Shown: one piece after another, positions 1 through 8,625 of the stretch | Layout: every line of letters begins with the position of its first letter | How positions within the stretch are numbered: the first letter of the stretch is position 1 | Virus record (IMG/VR): IMGVR_UViG_3300037246_001058 | Coordinates: 1-64,000 of that record | Strand: one strand, 5' to 3' | Length of the DNA stretch: 64,000 bases | Source: a virus | The notes under the pieces: model-generated | Told to the model about the DNA's origin: nothing | What the model saw: the letters and a program-made list of their open reading frames with translations, nothing else | Databases searched by the model: none | Translations under genes and position numbers: made by a program

Positions 1-786
1 GCCCGTTCCGCCACCGAGATTCGCGAGAGAGATAAGCATCTGCGCGTCCCAGTCGGTCGTCGAGACACCGCCGCCAATGCGTCGCCATCGAGCCGAAGCT
101 CCGCCAACCTTGACGTATGCGTCGTAGCGATTGAGGCCGCTACCGCGAACCGCAACTTCGATGAACTCGCCGTCCACGAGGGGGCTGCTAATGACATTCG
201 TACCCGTGATCTGGTCAGCCGTGGTGTCCGCAGACCCCGCAACCGAGAAGATGATCGCTCCGTCGTCGGCATCCGACTGGGAGAAACCAATGTGCGTGTC
301 CGAGGTGATCGCTCCTTCGGGAGTCGCGATGATCGCCGAGCCGGAGTTGATCTCTGCCATGCCAACGAACATGCCCTGGGCGGACACATCCTGAATGGCG
401 AAGCGAGAGGCGAATACGAACTCGGTCGCAACGCTTACGCCAGAAACGGCAGCAGCAGGCGTTACGCCAGCGCCAGCCAGTCCAGCCGCGATGCTCCAAT
501 CCCATTGCGCGATCGGTCCATCATTGTCCGCCGGACAATCGAGAACGAGGAAGCCGCGATCCGCGCCCTCTGCCGCGAGAATACCGATGCGAACCGAGCC
601 GCCACTCGATACCTGCGTGACCGAGAAGTCAGCAGTCGTGGTGTCATTGGCCGTGAGGTCGCCGAATTCATTGAAGTACGTGACCCATGCCGATCTGGCC
701 TGGAGGTCGAGGGGGAGTCCGTCAAGGGCTCCCGCGAGCGAGTCGGAGCTGCCGACTACGGGTCCTGAAAATGCTGTCTTGCCCAT
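1..786 (-). CDS. virion structural protein, C-terminus outside window
   Basis: Open from an ATG at 786 to the window edge (262 codons visible). The start has a purine-rich site (AAAGGTAGG) upstream. The protein is rich in Gly, Ala, Ser, Thr and Asp with alternating hydrophobic residues, and no signal peptide or membrane segment, which suggests a beta-rich virion protein such as a head fibre, decoration or appendage protein. It follows the lysozyme-like gene in the late minus-strand operon. No specific family recognised; the virion role is inferred from composition and position. Confidence 0.6.
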   Translation of the reverse strand, partial: MGKTAFSGPVVGSSDSLAGALDGLPLDLQARSAWVTYFNEFGDLTANDTTTADFSVTQVSSGGSVRIGILAAEGADRGFLVLDCPADNDGPIAQWDWSIAAGLAGAGVTPAAAVSGVSVATEFVFASRFAIQDVSAQGMFVGMAEINSGSAIIATPEGAITSDTHIGFSQSDADDGAIIFSVAGSADTTADQITGTNVISSPLVDGEFIEVAVRGSGLNRYDAYVKVGGASARWRRIGGGVSTTDWDAQMLISLANLGGGTG

Positions 787-883
787 TGTGTGTTTCCTAC
801 CTTTTAGTTTGCACGCAACTAGACCGGTTGTCCGCGTGCTGTCGTCCGCCCCGAACATCGAGGCTTCTGTCTACCGGCCTGTA

Positions 884-1942
884 CTACCTGCGTCTCCTGC
901 TTGGGCCCATCATTGAGAGGCCCTTGGAGACTGCGGGGGAAGTTTTCGTATACTGCTGTACCATCGGGGAGGGTGCCAGGGACGGGAACTCAAGCAGCTT
1001 CTTGTACTCGGATGCGAGCTTCTCCCTCTCATGGCGCCTGGCGATGGACTTGCTCCTGCCCTTCGCCCTGTGCAGCATGCCCTTCTTTCGGGGCATCCTC
1101 TGCTCGGGGGCGTTGCGGAGTGTGATATCAAAGTCTGCGGGGAGCGTGGTAACGGGGACGGGCTCCGTCTTTTCTGGGACTGAGCCGTGTGCTCCCTCTG
1201 CCCAAGGTAGCTCAGGTCCCTCAAGTGCGGGATCCTCTTGCACCGGGTCACTGGGCTTAGCCCATCCAAGCTGTGGGCCCTCAAGTGGGGTCGGGGGGTT
1301 GGGGTCCACGTAGTCGGGGACGATGCTGCCATACTCGCGCGCAGGAGCCCTCTGGGGCTCAGGTGCTGGTTTGGGCTGTGCCTTCGGTCGAGGATCCCTG
1401 GATATCTGTGGCCCCTTCACTGCCCGCACCTTCTCTGCGTATGCAATGTGTGCCGACGGATCCGGGTTCTTCTCAGACTCCTGTTCCCAGGCTATGCCGC
1501 CGTGCCATCGCTTGGCGGCTTCGTCATAGTCTCCACCTGAGTCCAAGAGATTCTTCTTGAGCATCTTCTCTTGTGCTCTCAGGAGGACGACCTTCTCTGC
1601 ATCGGTGAAATCAAATGATCCACCGTAATCAAATCGGTTCAAATGCTCACTGGACAGCTGGCCCTCGTAGCGACGCCTGTCGCTTCCACCAATCCTGAGC
1701 GCCTCCTTCTGCTGCTTCGATAGCTTGCGAAGGACGGCTATTTCTTCTCTGTCAAACTTGTACGAGTCATCTTTGAGTGCGCCGTCGATCAACCCCTTGG
1801 TCACCTGATACGGTCCATAGGCGGACGATCCAGTGCCGCTAGCCTTGGTCCTAATCCATGGGTCATCGAGTCCGCCAGTTTCTACCTGGCGAATGGCGTC
1901 CATGAATTGGCGGTCTGCTGGCGATGTGGGTCTGATTGACAA
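884..1942 (-). CDS. lysozyme/transglycosylase-like protein (endolysin or virion muramidase)
   Basis: 352 aa from a TTG start preceded by a weak GAGG; no better in-frame start is seen. The first 60 residues carry a lysozyme-superfamily-type signature: a Glu in the context RQVETGG (about residues 17-23) followed by AYGPYQVTKGLI (about 41-52), like the catalytic Glu and GxxQ core of SLT/lysozyme folds. The rest is a charged then Pro-rich C-terminal half (about residues 180-260) and a basic tail ending SRRRR. It could be the endolysin, or a virion-associated muramidase that opens peptidoglycan at entry. The gene lies directly behind the capsid terminator. The enzyme class is inferred from motif resemblance only. 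Confidence 0.55.
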   Translation of the reverse strand: MSIRPTSPADRQFMDAIRQVETGGLDDPWIRTKASGTGSSAYGPYQVTKGLIDGALKDDSYKFDREEIAVLRKLSKQQKEALRIGGSDRRRYEGQLSSEHLNRFDYGGSFDFTDAEKVVLLRAQEKMLKKNLLDSGGDYDEAAKRWHGGIAWEQESEKNPDPSAHIAYAEKVRAVKGPQISRDPRPKAQPKPAPEPQRAPAREYGSIVPDYVDPNPPTPLEGPQLGWAKPSDPVQEDPALEGPELPWAEGAHGSVPEKTEPVPVTTLPADFDITLRNAPEQRMPRKKGMLHRAKGRSKSIARRHEREKLASEYKKLLEFPSLAPSPMVQQYTKTSPAVSKGLSMMGPSRRRR

Positions 1943-1956
1943 TGGTGCCTCGGAAA

Positions 1957-1980
1957 GGGGGGAGTCGGATGACTCCCCCC
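1957..1980 (-). terminator. strong hairpin terminator after the major capsid gene
   Basis: Perfect 10-bp inverted repeat GGGGGGAGTC / GACTCCCCCC around a 4-nt loop, followed on the minus strand by TTTCC. It lies 29 nt past the capsid stop and 15 nt before the next gene. Intrinsic terminators behind the capsid gene are common in phages, where they set the excess of capsid over downstream products; the short T tract suggests partial read-through. Confidence 0.7.
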
Positions 1981-2008
1981 CATACTTGGTTAGAAGTTGC
2001 TTTCGTCC

Positions 2009-2929
2009 TTAGACGACAGAGCCACTACCAAAGATACCAAGGTAGTCCGAAACGCCGAACGAGTATCGTTCCCGCGCCTTGTATCGAACATTGCCCGAGT
2101 CGAAGTCGCCGTCCATGTCGGTACGGAGAGCAACGCGCTCGAAGTGCTTCATGCCATCCGGCACATCAGTGATCAGGAACCAGTTTTTGCTGTTTGCCGA
2201 AGTGATGTAGTGGTTGACGAAGTGTCCTTCAGGAACGGTTCCCGAAGTACGCAGCGCATTGAGGTCGTTGTCCGCAGTTCCCGATCGTTGATCGGACTTG
2301 AGGATACGTGCAGCAGTGAACTGGTTGTTGCTGTGGATGATGAGCCGCTTGGGCAGCGCCGCGACCAGAAGGCCACGCTCATCCGTGAAGGCAGCAATGT
2401 CGATCGCAGCCTGCTCAAGACTGGTCTCAGAGAGATCAGCCGGAGTGGCCAGGACGTTCGTCACAGTTCCGCCGCCAGCGAGAGAACGGGAGGCGCAGAG
2501 CGCAGCCCCGTCACCAGCACTGAAGTTGGTTGTGGCGAAGGCATTGTTCAGAGGGAAGATCCCCTTGGTCTGCTTCGTGTGAACCATCGCGCGTGCGAGG
2601 GCCTTTGTGTATCGCGCGGAGAGAGCGTCGTAGAGATTATCTTCGACAGCTTCCTCTGTGATCGCAAAACCCATCGCGATAGTTTCGTGCGTGAAACGAG
2701 CCGTGTAGTTCTCGCCCGCACTGTCGTACGCGATCGAAGAGCCTTCGCTCTTGACCGGAGCCGCACCGAAGCCCGTGAGCTTCACTTCCTCTTCGAAACT
2801 ACGTCCCGAAGATTCAGGCGATCCGTAGATCGCGACGCACTCGTCTGCGTATTCCTTGTACTCCAACCCAAACAAGCCATTCAGGCCCGGGAGGAGTTCC
2901 TTCATCATTTGCGCTCGTGAGATTGCCAT
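2009..2929 (-). CDS. major capsid protein
   Basis: 306 aa from ATG with a strong AAGGAG site. No signal peptide. The sequence pattern (KELLPGLNGLFGLEY near the N-terminus, FTHETIAMGFAITEEAVEDN at about 92-111, DLSETSLEQAAIDIAAFTDERG at mid-protein) resembles HK97-fold capsid proteins of the podovirus/Mu-gpT-like type; typical length is 300-400 aa. It sits after scaffold and decoration-type genes and before a strong terminator, the usual place for the most expressed virion gene. A ClpP-like protease gene at 61 kb could be the maturation protease, but no cleavage site is evident here. Confidence 0.85.
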   Translation of the reverse strand: MAISRAQMMKELLPGLNGLFGLEYKEYADECVAIYGSPESSGRSFEEEVKLTGFGAAPVKSEGSSIAYDSAGENYTARFTHETIAMGFAITEEAVEDNLYDALSARYTKALARAMVHTKQTKGIFPLNNAFATTNFSAGDGAALCASRSLAGGGTVTNVLATPADLSETSLEQAAIDIAAFTDERGLLVAALPKRLIIHSNNQFTAARILKSDQRSGTADNDLNALRTSGTVPEGHFVNHYITSANSKNWFLITDVPDGMKHFERVALRTDMDGDFDSGNVRYKARERYSFGVSDYLGIFGSGSVV

Positions 2930-2946
2930 GAGTTACTCTCCTTTCC

Positions 2947-3543
2947 TTAGATGCCTGCGCTCGAACCGAAGATCGAAATATCGGGGTCAATGATGACCAG
3001 AGCATGGGTGAAAGTGGCGCCGACCGCGCCCTTCGCGCCGTCAGTACCGTCCTCGTTGATAACGCCGACAACCTTGATGTTGGCAACAGTCGTGGCACCA
3101 GAAGTGCCTGTATCGAGAACCTGACCGGACATTCCGGTCGTGGCGTTGCCCGCATTGAATTCGACGTCAAACCGAAGTCCAACTTCCGTGCGGGTGATCG
3201 TGGTGTCCACATCCGAGTCCGCGCACTTGACCTTGTAGATCTGGTGCGGGTTCACGTTTACGAACGCAACTGAGTCGTCCTGGGTGATCGTGGAAGTATA
3301 CTTGTTCGACCAGACTCGCTGTCCGTCCGCATTCGTATATTCACAACCAACAAAGACACCAACAATCGCCACGTTCGTGACTGCCGACATGGCAACCACT
3401 GAGCCGTCATCTACCATCTTGACGAGGTCGCCCTCGAAGATGTCCGTAGATTCGGCACTGGCAATCTTGTACGGAAGAGTCGGGGCTGAGCCCGCTCCTA
3501 CGCCTGCGCTTGAGTAGACTCGAAAGCCTCCTTCGCTAGCCAT
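2947..3543 (-). CDS. head structural protein (decoration/stabilisation candidate)
   Basis: 198 aa, ATG start with AGGATAC upstream. The sequence is beta-rich (many Val, Thr, Asp, Gly), with no membrane segment. A segment reading DIFEGDLVKMVDDGSVV is typical of small beta-barrel head decoration proteins. It lies 17 bp upstream of the capsid gene in the same operon, the usual position for a head decoration or stabilisation protein. Function is inferred from position and composition. Confidence 0.6.
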   Translation of the reverse strand: MASEGGFRVYSSAGVGAGSAPTLPYKIASAESTDIFEGDLVKMVDDGSVVAMSAVTNVAIVGVFVGCEYTNADGQRVWSNKYTSTITQDDSVAFVNVNPHQIYKVKCADSDVDTTITRTEVGLRFDVEFNAGNATTGMSGQVLDTGTSGATTVANIKVVGVINEDGTDGAKGAVGATFTHALVIIDPDISIFGSSAGI

Positions 3544-3576
3544 AGTGTGTATCCTTTATTCGCGCCAAGAAGAAAC

Positions 3577-3593
3577 GCGACGTACCTCGTCGC
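3577..3593 (-). terminator. possible attenuating hairpin
   Basis: Perfect 6-bp inverted repeat GCGACG / CGTCGC with 5-nt loop in the gap between the 184-aa and 198-aa head genes. On the minus strand it is followed by GTTTCTTCTT, a T-rich but interrupted tract. It could be a weak terminator or an mRNA-stabilising 5' hairpin for the decoration and capsid transcript. Confidence 0.45.
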
Positions 3594-3596
3594 TAC

Positions 3597-4151
3597 CTAC
3601 TTCTTGCCAAAAGAAACGTCAGTATGCTTCTCTGAAAACTTCCGCATAGTGGCGTTTTGATCGCTGAGATAGCCCTTGTCAACTGCATCGACTTGGATAC
3701 GGCTCTGCTCGTCTGCAATCAATCGGATTTGGTCTCCGATGTGACTGGGACGCTTGCAAAGCATCATCCCGCCAAAGACAACATTGCCTTCGGCGTGACC
3801 GATATCAGATACGACCATGCCCAGTTCGGGGCACTCTTCGGCCGTAACAGGTTCCCATCCGTCACGCAGGGCTTGAGAGTGGTTCATGTTGTCCACTGTC
3901 CCACCTGACGAAACCCGAACGTACCTGAAGTCTTGTCCATGTACGGGATTCGGATCGGGAAGAAGCCGCGAAGGCTTCCATACCATCTCACGTTCAGTGT
4001 GTTCTCTGTCTTCCAGATCACGGGGTGTGCGCGAATTGTTGTCTTCTTTGGTTTCCACTGGAGTCTCCTTGGCCTCTCTCTTGGGGGCCGCTTTGGATTT
4101 GGTACTAGGAGCTTTGTCCTTGTACAGGTCTGCCATGTCGTCGATTGCCAT
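3597..4151 (-). CDS. hypothetical head-operon protein
   Basis: 184 aa. The N-terminal 55 residues are charged and low-complexity (Lys/Glu/Asp); the C-terminal two thirds looks globular (motifs VHGQDFRYVRVSSGG and GDQIRLIADEQSR). Its ATG overlaps the stop of the scaffold gene by one base, so translation is probably coupled. The position between scaffold and decoration protein suggests a head assembly or minor head role. No family recognised. Confidence 0.75.
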   Translation of the reverse strand: MAIDDMADLYKDKAPSTKSKAAPKREAKETPVETKEDNNSRTPRDLEDREHTEREMVWKPSRLLPDPNPVHGQDFRYVRVSSGGTVDNMNHSQALRDGWEPVTAEECPELGMVVSDIGHAEGNVVFGGMMLCKRPSHIGDQIRLIADEQSRIQVDAVDKGYLSDQNATMRKFSEKHTDVSFGKK

Positions 4152-5134
4152 CAGCTGTCACCCAGCTTCAGGGTCTCACGGGCATAGACCTCCAGTGGAA
4201 TGTTCAGGCGTTTCGCGAGAGACACCTGTGTTTCGGTCAGCTGCACTTTGCGTGGAGATCCACTGCCAGCGGACTGGCGAGAGGATGGTGCGACCACGGT
4301 CGGGGCGGGAGTGGCAGCGGGCTCCGATGTGCCCTCACTCCCTGCGTCTGCGGGAAAGACCGCAGACATTCGTCTGTCGATTTCTATATAGTATGCTGGA
4401 CTTCCTACAATTACGCCAGAACTATTTTGATTATTCTGCATTTCCTCGTGAATTGCCATAGCGTACGAGCGTTTAGGAAGGTCTGTGTCGAACCATTCGT
4501 TACGTCCCTTCCAGCTCTCGAAGTCCCTATCGACCGCAGGAGCCTGGAGCTGCTGAGCTGCCTGCTCAACCGGTCCTGGCTGGGTCTGTGTCGGCGTCTG
4601 CCCTGGCTGTACCGGGACTGACGGCGTGTAGGACTCCGCCTCGTGCTCTTCGATCTGTGCTCGATTGAGAGCCATTTGAGCGGTTCCGAGTCGAGCGGGG
4701 TCACCCTCCTCCACAGCCGCCTGGTACTCCTGCTGAGCCGCTACGACTGCGCCCTTGGTCCGTTCCCGGACTTCGCTCACGAGGACGTTTTCGCCCTCCG
4801 CCATGAGCGTACGCAGCTGACCATTCTCTGTCTGCTGTGCCTGAGCGAAGCGAATCGCCTCCTCCTGCATGCGCTCTGCCGCTTCTCGACCACGACGTTC
4901 ATCGTTGATTTTGAAGGTTAGCTTGTCAATCCGCTTGCGTACACGAGCCGAAACAGCCTGAAGCTCCTCGTCCGTGGGGTCACCGTCCTCATTGGGGGCC
5001 TCCGTTCCGGGCTCCCTCTGGTCTTCCGGCGCACGTTCATCGACTACTTCGATTTCGTACTCGCCCACCTTGAACTGATTGTCCAGTGGGGACGTCTCGT
5101 TGTCCTGTCCTTCTTCGTCGTTCAGATCGCTCAT
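4151..5134 (-). CDS. putative capsid scaffolding protein
   Basis: 327 aa. Acidic N-terminus (Asp/Glu/Pro-rich, residues 1-60), a long helical stretch rich in Glu, Gln, Arg and Ala (about 60-165, likely coiled coil), a Gln/Pro linker and a helical C-terminus with basic residues (SPRKVQLTETQ). This acidic-coiled-basic layout and the place just upstream of capsid genes fit internal scaffolds, whose basic C-terminal helix binds the capsid protein. The start overlaps the GroES-like stop (ATGA). Confidence 0.65.
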   Translation of the reverse strand: MSDLNDEEGQDNETSPLDNQFKVGEYEIEVVDERAPEDQREPGTEAPNEDGDPTDEELQAVSARVRKRIDKLTFKINDERRGREAAERMQEEAIRFAQAQQTENGQLRTLMAEGENVLVSEVRERTKGAVVAAQQEYQAAVEEGDPARLGTAQMALNRAQIEEHEAESYTPSVPVQPGQTPTQTQPGPVEQAAQQLQAPAVDRDFESWKGRNEWFDTDLPKRSYAMAIHEEMQNNQNSSGVIVGSPAYYIEIDRRMSAVFPADAGSEGTSEPAATPAPTVVAPSSRQSAGSGSPRKVQLTETQVSLAKRLNIPLEVYARETLKLGDS

Positions 5135-5526
5135 ACTCGTGTAACCGCCCGTGGATCGTCGATCACCGCAAGTACGGTGTCGTCATTGATGATGCGGAAC
5201 TCCATGCCGTGTACGCCGAATCGCGTACCAGCATACGAAGACAGGATGATCCAATCACCCTCCTTGCACCAGGCTCCATCAGGAAACTTGGCCTTGTCCG
5301 CGTATGCGTCACTTCCAAGCTTCAAGACACAGAACACAATGCTCGCATCGTTCTCTTTATCCACGCGCTCGCCCGGGATGACAATGCCACCCTTCGTCTT
5401 CTCTTCCACCTCTTTCGGTGCGACGAGGATTCTATATCCAGTCGGTACCGGGAGCTGGCTTGCTTTCACTGTGTTGCCGTACGCCTTATCGGAATACGAT
5501 GCAACACCTGCTGTTGCTGCTGACAC
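5131..5526 (-). CDS. GroES-like co-chaperonin (Cpn10 family)
   Basis: 131 aa from a GTG start with a good GGAGG site 8 nt upstream. The core from about residue 28 matches Cpn10: PTGYRILVAPKEVEEKTKGG (start of the fold and the mobile-loop region), IVIPGERV, then KEGDWIILSSYAGT and FRIINDDTVLAVID at the C-terminus, as in GroES (about 97 aa). The N-terminal extension of about 25 residues is extra. Phage co-chaperonins (T4 gp31, RB49 CocO) replace GroES on the host GroEL to fold large capsid proteins. Placement between a Lys-rich protein and scaffold, in the capsid operon, fits that role. Confidence 0.85.
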   Translation of the reverse strand: MSAATAGVASYSDKAYGNTVKASQLPVPTGYRILVAPKEVEEKTKGGIVIPGERVDKENDASIVFCVLKLGSDAYADKAKFPDGAWCKEGDWIILSSYAGTRFGVHGMEFRIINDDTVLAVIDDPRAVTRV

Positions 5527-5590
5527 TCTGCGTGCCTCCTATGTTTGCAAACGGCATTCGGGGGAGGTTGCCGTTGTTGCCCTCTTGTTG

Positions 5591-5815
5591 CTACTTCTTC
5601 TTTGCTGCCTTCTTCTTTGCTGCCTTCTTCTTTGCTGCCTTCTTCTTCACTACCCTCTTGCGGTCAGGCATCTGCTTTGCCGCGTTCCGGTTGCCCGGCT
5701 CTCCATCTTGGCTCTTAGGCTCGTTGCCCAGGGCCGAGAACTTTTCCCAGAAGGTCTTCTTCTTGGGCGTGGCGGGGGCCTTTTTCTTGGACGCTGCCTT
5801 TTTCTTTGTTGCCAT
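5591..5815 (-). CDS. Lys/Ala-rich basic protein with AAKKK repeats
   Basis: 74 aa, about one third Lys. Both ends are AAxKKK runs (C-terminal KKAAKKKAAKKKAAKKK), and the middle (residues 20-45, TFWEKFSALGNE) is more ordinary. The repeats resemble histone H1-like tails and could bind DNA or the acidic scaffold. Encoded between the co-chaperonin and a small gene next to portal. No enzymatic function expected. Confidence 0.7.
   Translation of the reverse strand: MATKKKAASKKKAPATPKKKTFWEKFSALGNEPKSQDGEPGNRNAAKQMPDRKRVVKKKAAKKKAAKKKAAKKK
5595..5639 (-). repeat. three exact 15-bp tandem repeats
   Basis: Unit TTCTTCTTTGCTGCC (plus strand) three times in a row, with a partial fourth copy, encoding the KKAAK repeats at the end of the Lys-rich protein. 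Such runs expand and contract by slippage. Confidence 0.9.
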
Positions 5816-6009
5816 TACTCGTCCTCTTGCTTTGTGACCATCTCTTGCACATCACCCACTTCCTGAATGCTGAGCCGGATGCCTGTTATTGTTCCAACCA
5901 TCTCTGCGTACTGCTCGAACGATTCCGGCGTACCGTGCGACAGTGCGTCGATATGCACATCCAGGCGTTCGGTCAGCTTGTTCAAGATTTCATCGAAGAT
6001 GAATTTCAC
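5815..6009 (-). CDS. small acidic hypothetical protein
   Basis: 64 aa, GTG start one base beyond the portal stop, so likely coupled to portal translation. Mostly helical, acidic, no Cys or membrane segment. It sits between portal and the Lys-rich protein; a minor head or assembly factor is possible but not shown. Confidence 0.7.
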   Translation of the reverse strand: MKFIFDEILNKLTERLDVHIDALSHGTPESFEQYAEMVGTITGIRLSIQEVGDVQEMVTKQEDE

Positions 6010-8616
6010 TTATCCCCTCCTTGCCGCGTTGGCGTTGATGATCTTGACCAGTGCCGCTAGATCACCCTTGCTCTCGGCTGCGTTCTTTGTCAGCGCGTCT
6101 CTCACGCCATCCTCCTCCATTTCAATCTGCTTCATGATGAATTCAGCAACCTTGATGTTTTGAGTGGACTCGATCTGCTCTGTGCGGCTTGCCGCCTCCA
6201 GCATGTCCCCAAGGAGCTGCGCTCGGATGCGTTCGGTCGCAATAGCCAGGTCCTGATCCCGCTGATCGACCTCAAGCTCCTGCTTCTGCACCAGCTTGGC
6301 AATCTCGATCTCCGTCTTGTCTTCGGCCGTTTTTGCCCTTGTTTCGGCCTCCATACGCTTGATTTCGGTGTTTGCGAGCTGATCTTGGATGATCGGGTCT
6401 TCCAGCTTCTGCTGCTGCTCCTGCTCGGCCATCTCCGCAGAGGACCGGTTGAATAGCTGGTTTGCGGCCTGAGCGATGAGCCCAGAGAGCTGAACTTCCA
6501 CTTCCGGGGGCAGTGCCTCGTCCGGGGGCGGCAATTGCACCCCGAGGTTCTCTTCCATGTCCGCCCGGTACTTGAATGCCACATGCTCGATGACATGGGC
6601 CATACCAGCCGCCTGCAATGCGCCTGCGCCGGGATTCTGCTCCATCAGCTGCATGATCTTCGGATCCTGGGCTGCCATCATGTGTGTTGCGATGTGCGAC
6701 TCGTGATCCTGCTCCATGTAGGCCTTGACGGGGATCCCGTTCATGATATTCATGTTTTCAGAGACGGGGTCGAGCAGTTGGATGTCTTCCTCGCTCGGAA
6801 TGATCTCGTCGATGTCCTGAATCTCCAAGGCGCCCAACATTCGGCGATGCAGCACGTCAAGACCCTTGTAGATCTGCGGTGCGCGCTCGGCGAGCTGCAA
6901 AGCGGTCTGGTAGGTCATGATTCGCTGCGCCATGGTCGAAGAATTCGGATCAGAGACGGGCAGGATGTCAATCCTGTCGTCGAAGTCGGCTTTCAGGTCC
7001 GCGCTCTCGTCATCTGTCTCAAAAAGGTACGCTGGATACCAGTCTTTTACAATTGAGGCGAGTATTTTCAACTCGGAGCGCAAAGCAGCATGAATTCGCG
7101 CAGAAATGGCCGTCATGACCTTCAAATTGCGTTCAAGGAGCGCCAAAGTGGTCCCAACGGGCGCCTCATTGTTCATCGAGGAGATATTTACGTCAGTGAG
7201 GCTTGCAAATCGCCTCCCTTCCTCTACAATGGTACCAAGGAGCTGGAATAGTACGTTACTCGGCTCCCCGTAGGGCATTGGGAAGAGACTGTCGGAGATT
7301 TTTCCTCCGGGGACGTCAACATCCCGCCACTCGCCCGGTGCAAGAGGTGTCTGATCACCCTTGACCCGCAATCCGCGAGCCTTGTAGCCGCCCTGCAAGT
7401 TCGAAAGCGTACCGGAGTCCACAAGTTGACGAAGAATAGAAGTCGAACCGCGAGCGATGCCACCAATCAAGTGAATCAGACCAAGTCCGTAAAAGCCAAG
7501 GCCCGGAATGTACTGATAGTGTGTAAAATGATTGCGCCGCTTTTTTTCTGTATCGTCTTCCAGCCAATTTCGCCGAATCCCGAGGATCGAACGTCTGGCC
7601 TTATCTATAGTGACGACGTAGGGAAGCGCGATCCCGGTTGGGGTCCCAGCAGGAAGCGTCGAATCAAGATCCGCATAGTCCTCGAATCCCTCAAGGTCGA
7701 TATCCGCGTGTACCTCAAGAAGTGTAAGTAGCTCGCCGTCCTCGTACGTACCCGTGACGCCTACGATCTCCTCTTTCTTCTCCTGAACCTCACCAATTTC
7801 CGGGATCGGCCTGTCAAGTTCGGTCTGACGGTAGAATCCCGCAAGCTGAAGCTTCTTGATATCGTTCGGATCGGTGTTGTTGATGTGTGTTAGGCGCCGA
7901 CAGGTCTTCAATGACTTCGTGCCCGACCCAACACAGAGGTCTTCCGCCGGTACCATCTCTGAAACGGCACGCTTGAGGTTTGGATCGTAGTAGGTCTTCT
8001 TGAAACAGGAGCCTGCGAGAGGGAGGCTGAAGAGCAGCTTGTCCGTTTCCTCTCGATACTCTTCCATTTCCTCGGTCAGCATGTAGTTCATCTGGGTGCT
8101 GACGCGCTCGGCCTGCTTCAGACGCTCCGGGGTCTCCTTGCCGACAATCTTTGTGCGGGCAGGACCCGACGCCGGGAACATTTCACCGATCTGCTGGCTC
8201 TGAAACCTAACAACCGCCTCCGCGAGCAGGGGATGCGTGATGCCGCAGGCGCCCTTCCAGGGCTGAGTCTTCTCTTCGACCTTGAGGCCGAGCATGTCGA
8301 GCCCATCCTTGTACGTGTCCTTCCAGTCGCTGCGCGCGTTCTCATCCTTCTCGTACAGTTGGATGAGCTTGGAGGCGAGAGCGCTCAGATCGTTCTCGTC
8401 CATGTGCTCAGAGAGGTTGGAATCGAACGGGATATCGGATTGCCCGATAGGATCCACATTGCTGGGATCGAAGTCAACCTCCGCGCCGCCGTCATCCATC
8501 TCTGTGACTTCGAAGTCTCCGTTCACAGGAGACGTGTCCATCAGTTCTACTTCTACGCCGGGACCATCAGGTACCGCCGAAGCGCCTGGAGTCTGAAGGG
8601 GTCGGTCAATTGCCAT
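6010..8616 (-). CDS. portal protein
   Basis: 868 aa. Acidic N-terminus (about 1-75), then the portal-type core with WKDTYKDGLDMLGLKVEEKT and HPLLAEAVVRFQSQQIGEM, then long helices and a C-terminal helical/coiled region rich in Gln and Glu (about 680-868). The size is at the upper end for podovirus portals (P22 is 725). It lies 9 bp downstream of the large terminase gene, the standard order. The portal forms the dodecameric ring through which DNA is packaged and ejected; the long C-terminus may form a barrel inside the head. Confidence 0.85.
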   Translation of the reverse strand: MAIDRPLQTPGASAVPDGPGVEVELMDTSPVNGDFEVTEMDDGGAEVDFDPSNVDPIGQSDIPFDSNLSEHMDENDLSALASKLIQLYEKDENARSDWKDTYKDGLDMLGLKVEEKTQPWKGACGITHPLLAEAVVRFQSQQIGEMFPASGPARTKIVGKETPERLKQAERVSTQMNYMLTEEMEEYREETDKLLFSLPLAGSCFKKTYYDPNLKRAVSEMVPAEDLCVGSGTKSLKTCRRLTHINNTDPNDIKKLQLAGFYRQTELDRPIPEIGEVQEKKEEIVGVTGTYEDGELLTLLEVHADIDLEGFEDYADLDSTLPAGTPTGIALPYVVTIDKARRSILGIRRNWLEDDTEKKRRNHFTHYQYIPGLGFYGLGLIHLIGGIARGSTSILRQLVDSGTLSNLQGGYKARGLRVKGDQTPLAPGEWRDVDVPGGKISDSLFPMPYGEPSNVLFQLLGTIVEEGRRFASLTDVNISSMNNEAPVGTTLALLERNLKVMTAISARIHAALRSELKILASIVKDWYPAYLFETDDESADLKADFDDRIDILPVSDPNSSTMAQRIMTYQTALQLAERAPQIYKGLDVLHRRMLGALEIQDIDEIIPSEEDIQLLDPVSENMNIMNGIPVKAYMEQDHESHIATHMMAAQDPKIMQLMEQNPGAGALQAAGMAHVIEHVAFKYRADMEENLGVQLPPPDEALPPEVEVQLSGLIAQAANQLFNRSSAEMAEQEQQQKLEDPIIQDQLANTEIKRMEAETRAKTAEDKTEIEIAKLVQKQELEVDQRDQDLAIATERIRAQLLGDMLEAASRTEQIESTQNIKVAEFIMKQIEMEEDGVRDALTKNAAESKGDLAALVKIINANAARRG

Positions 8617-8625
8617 TTGGGTTCC

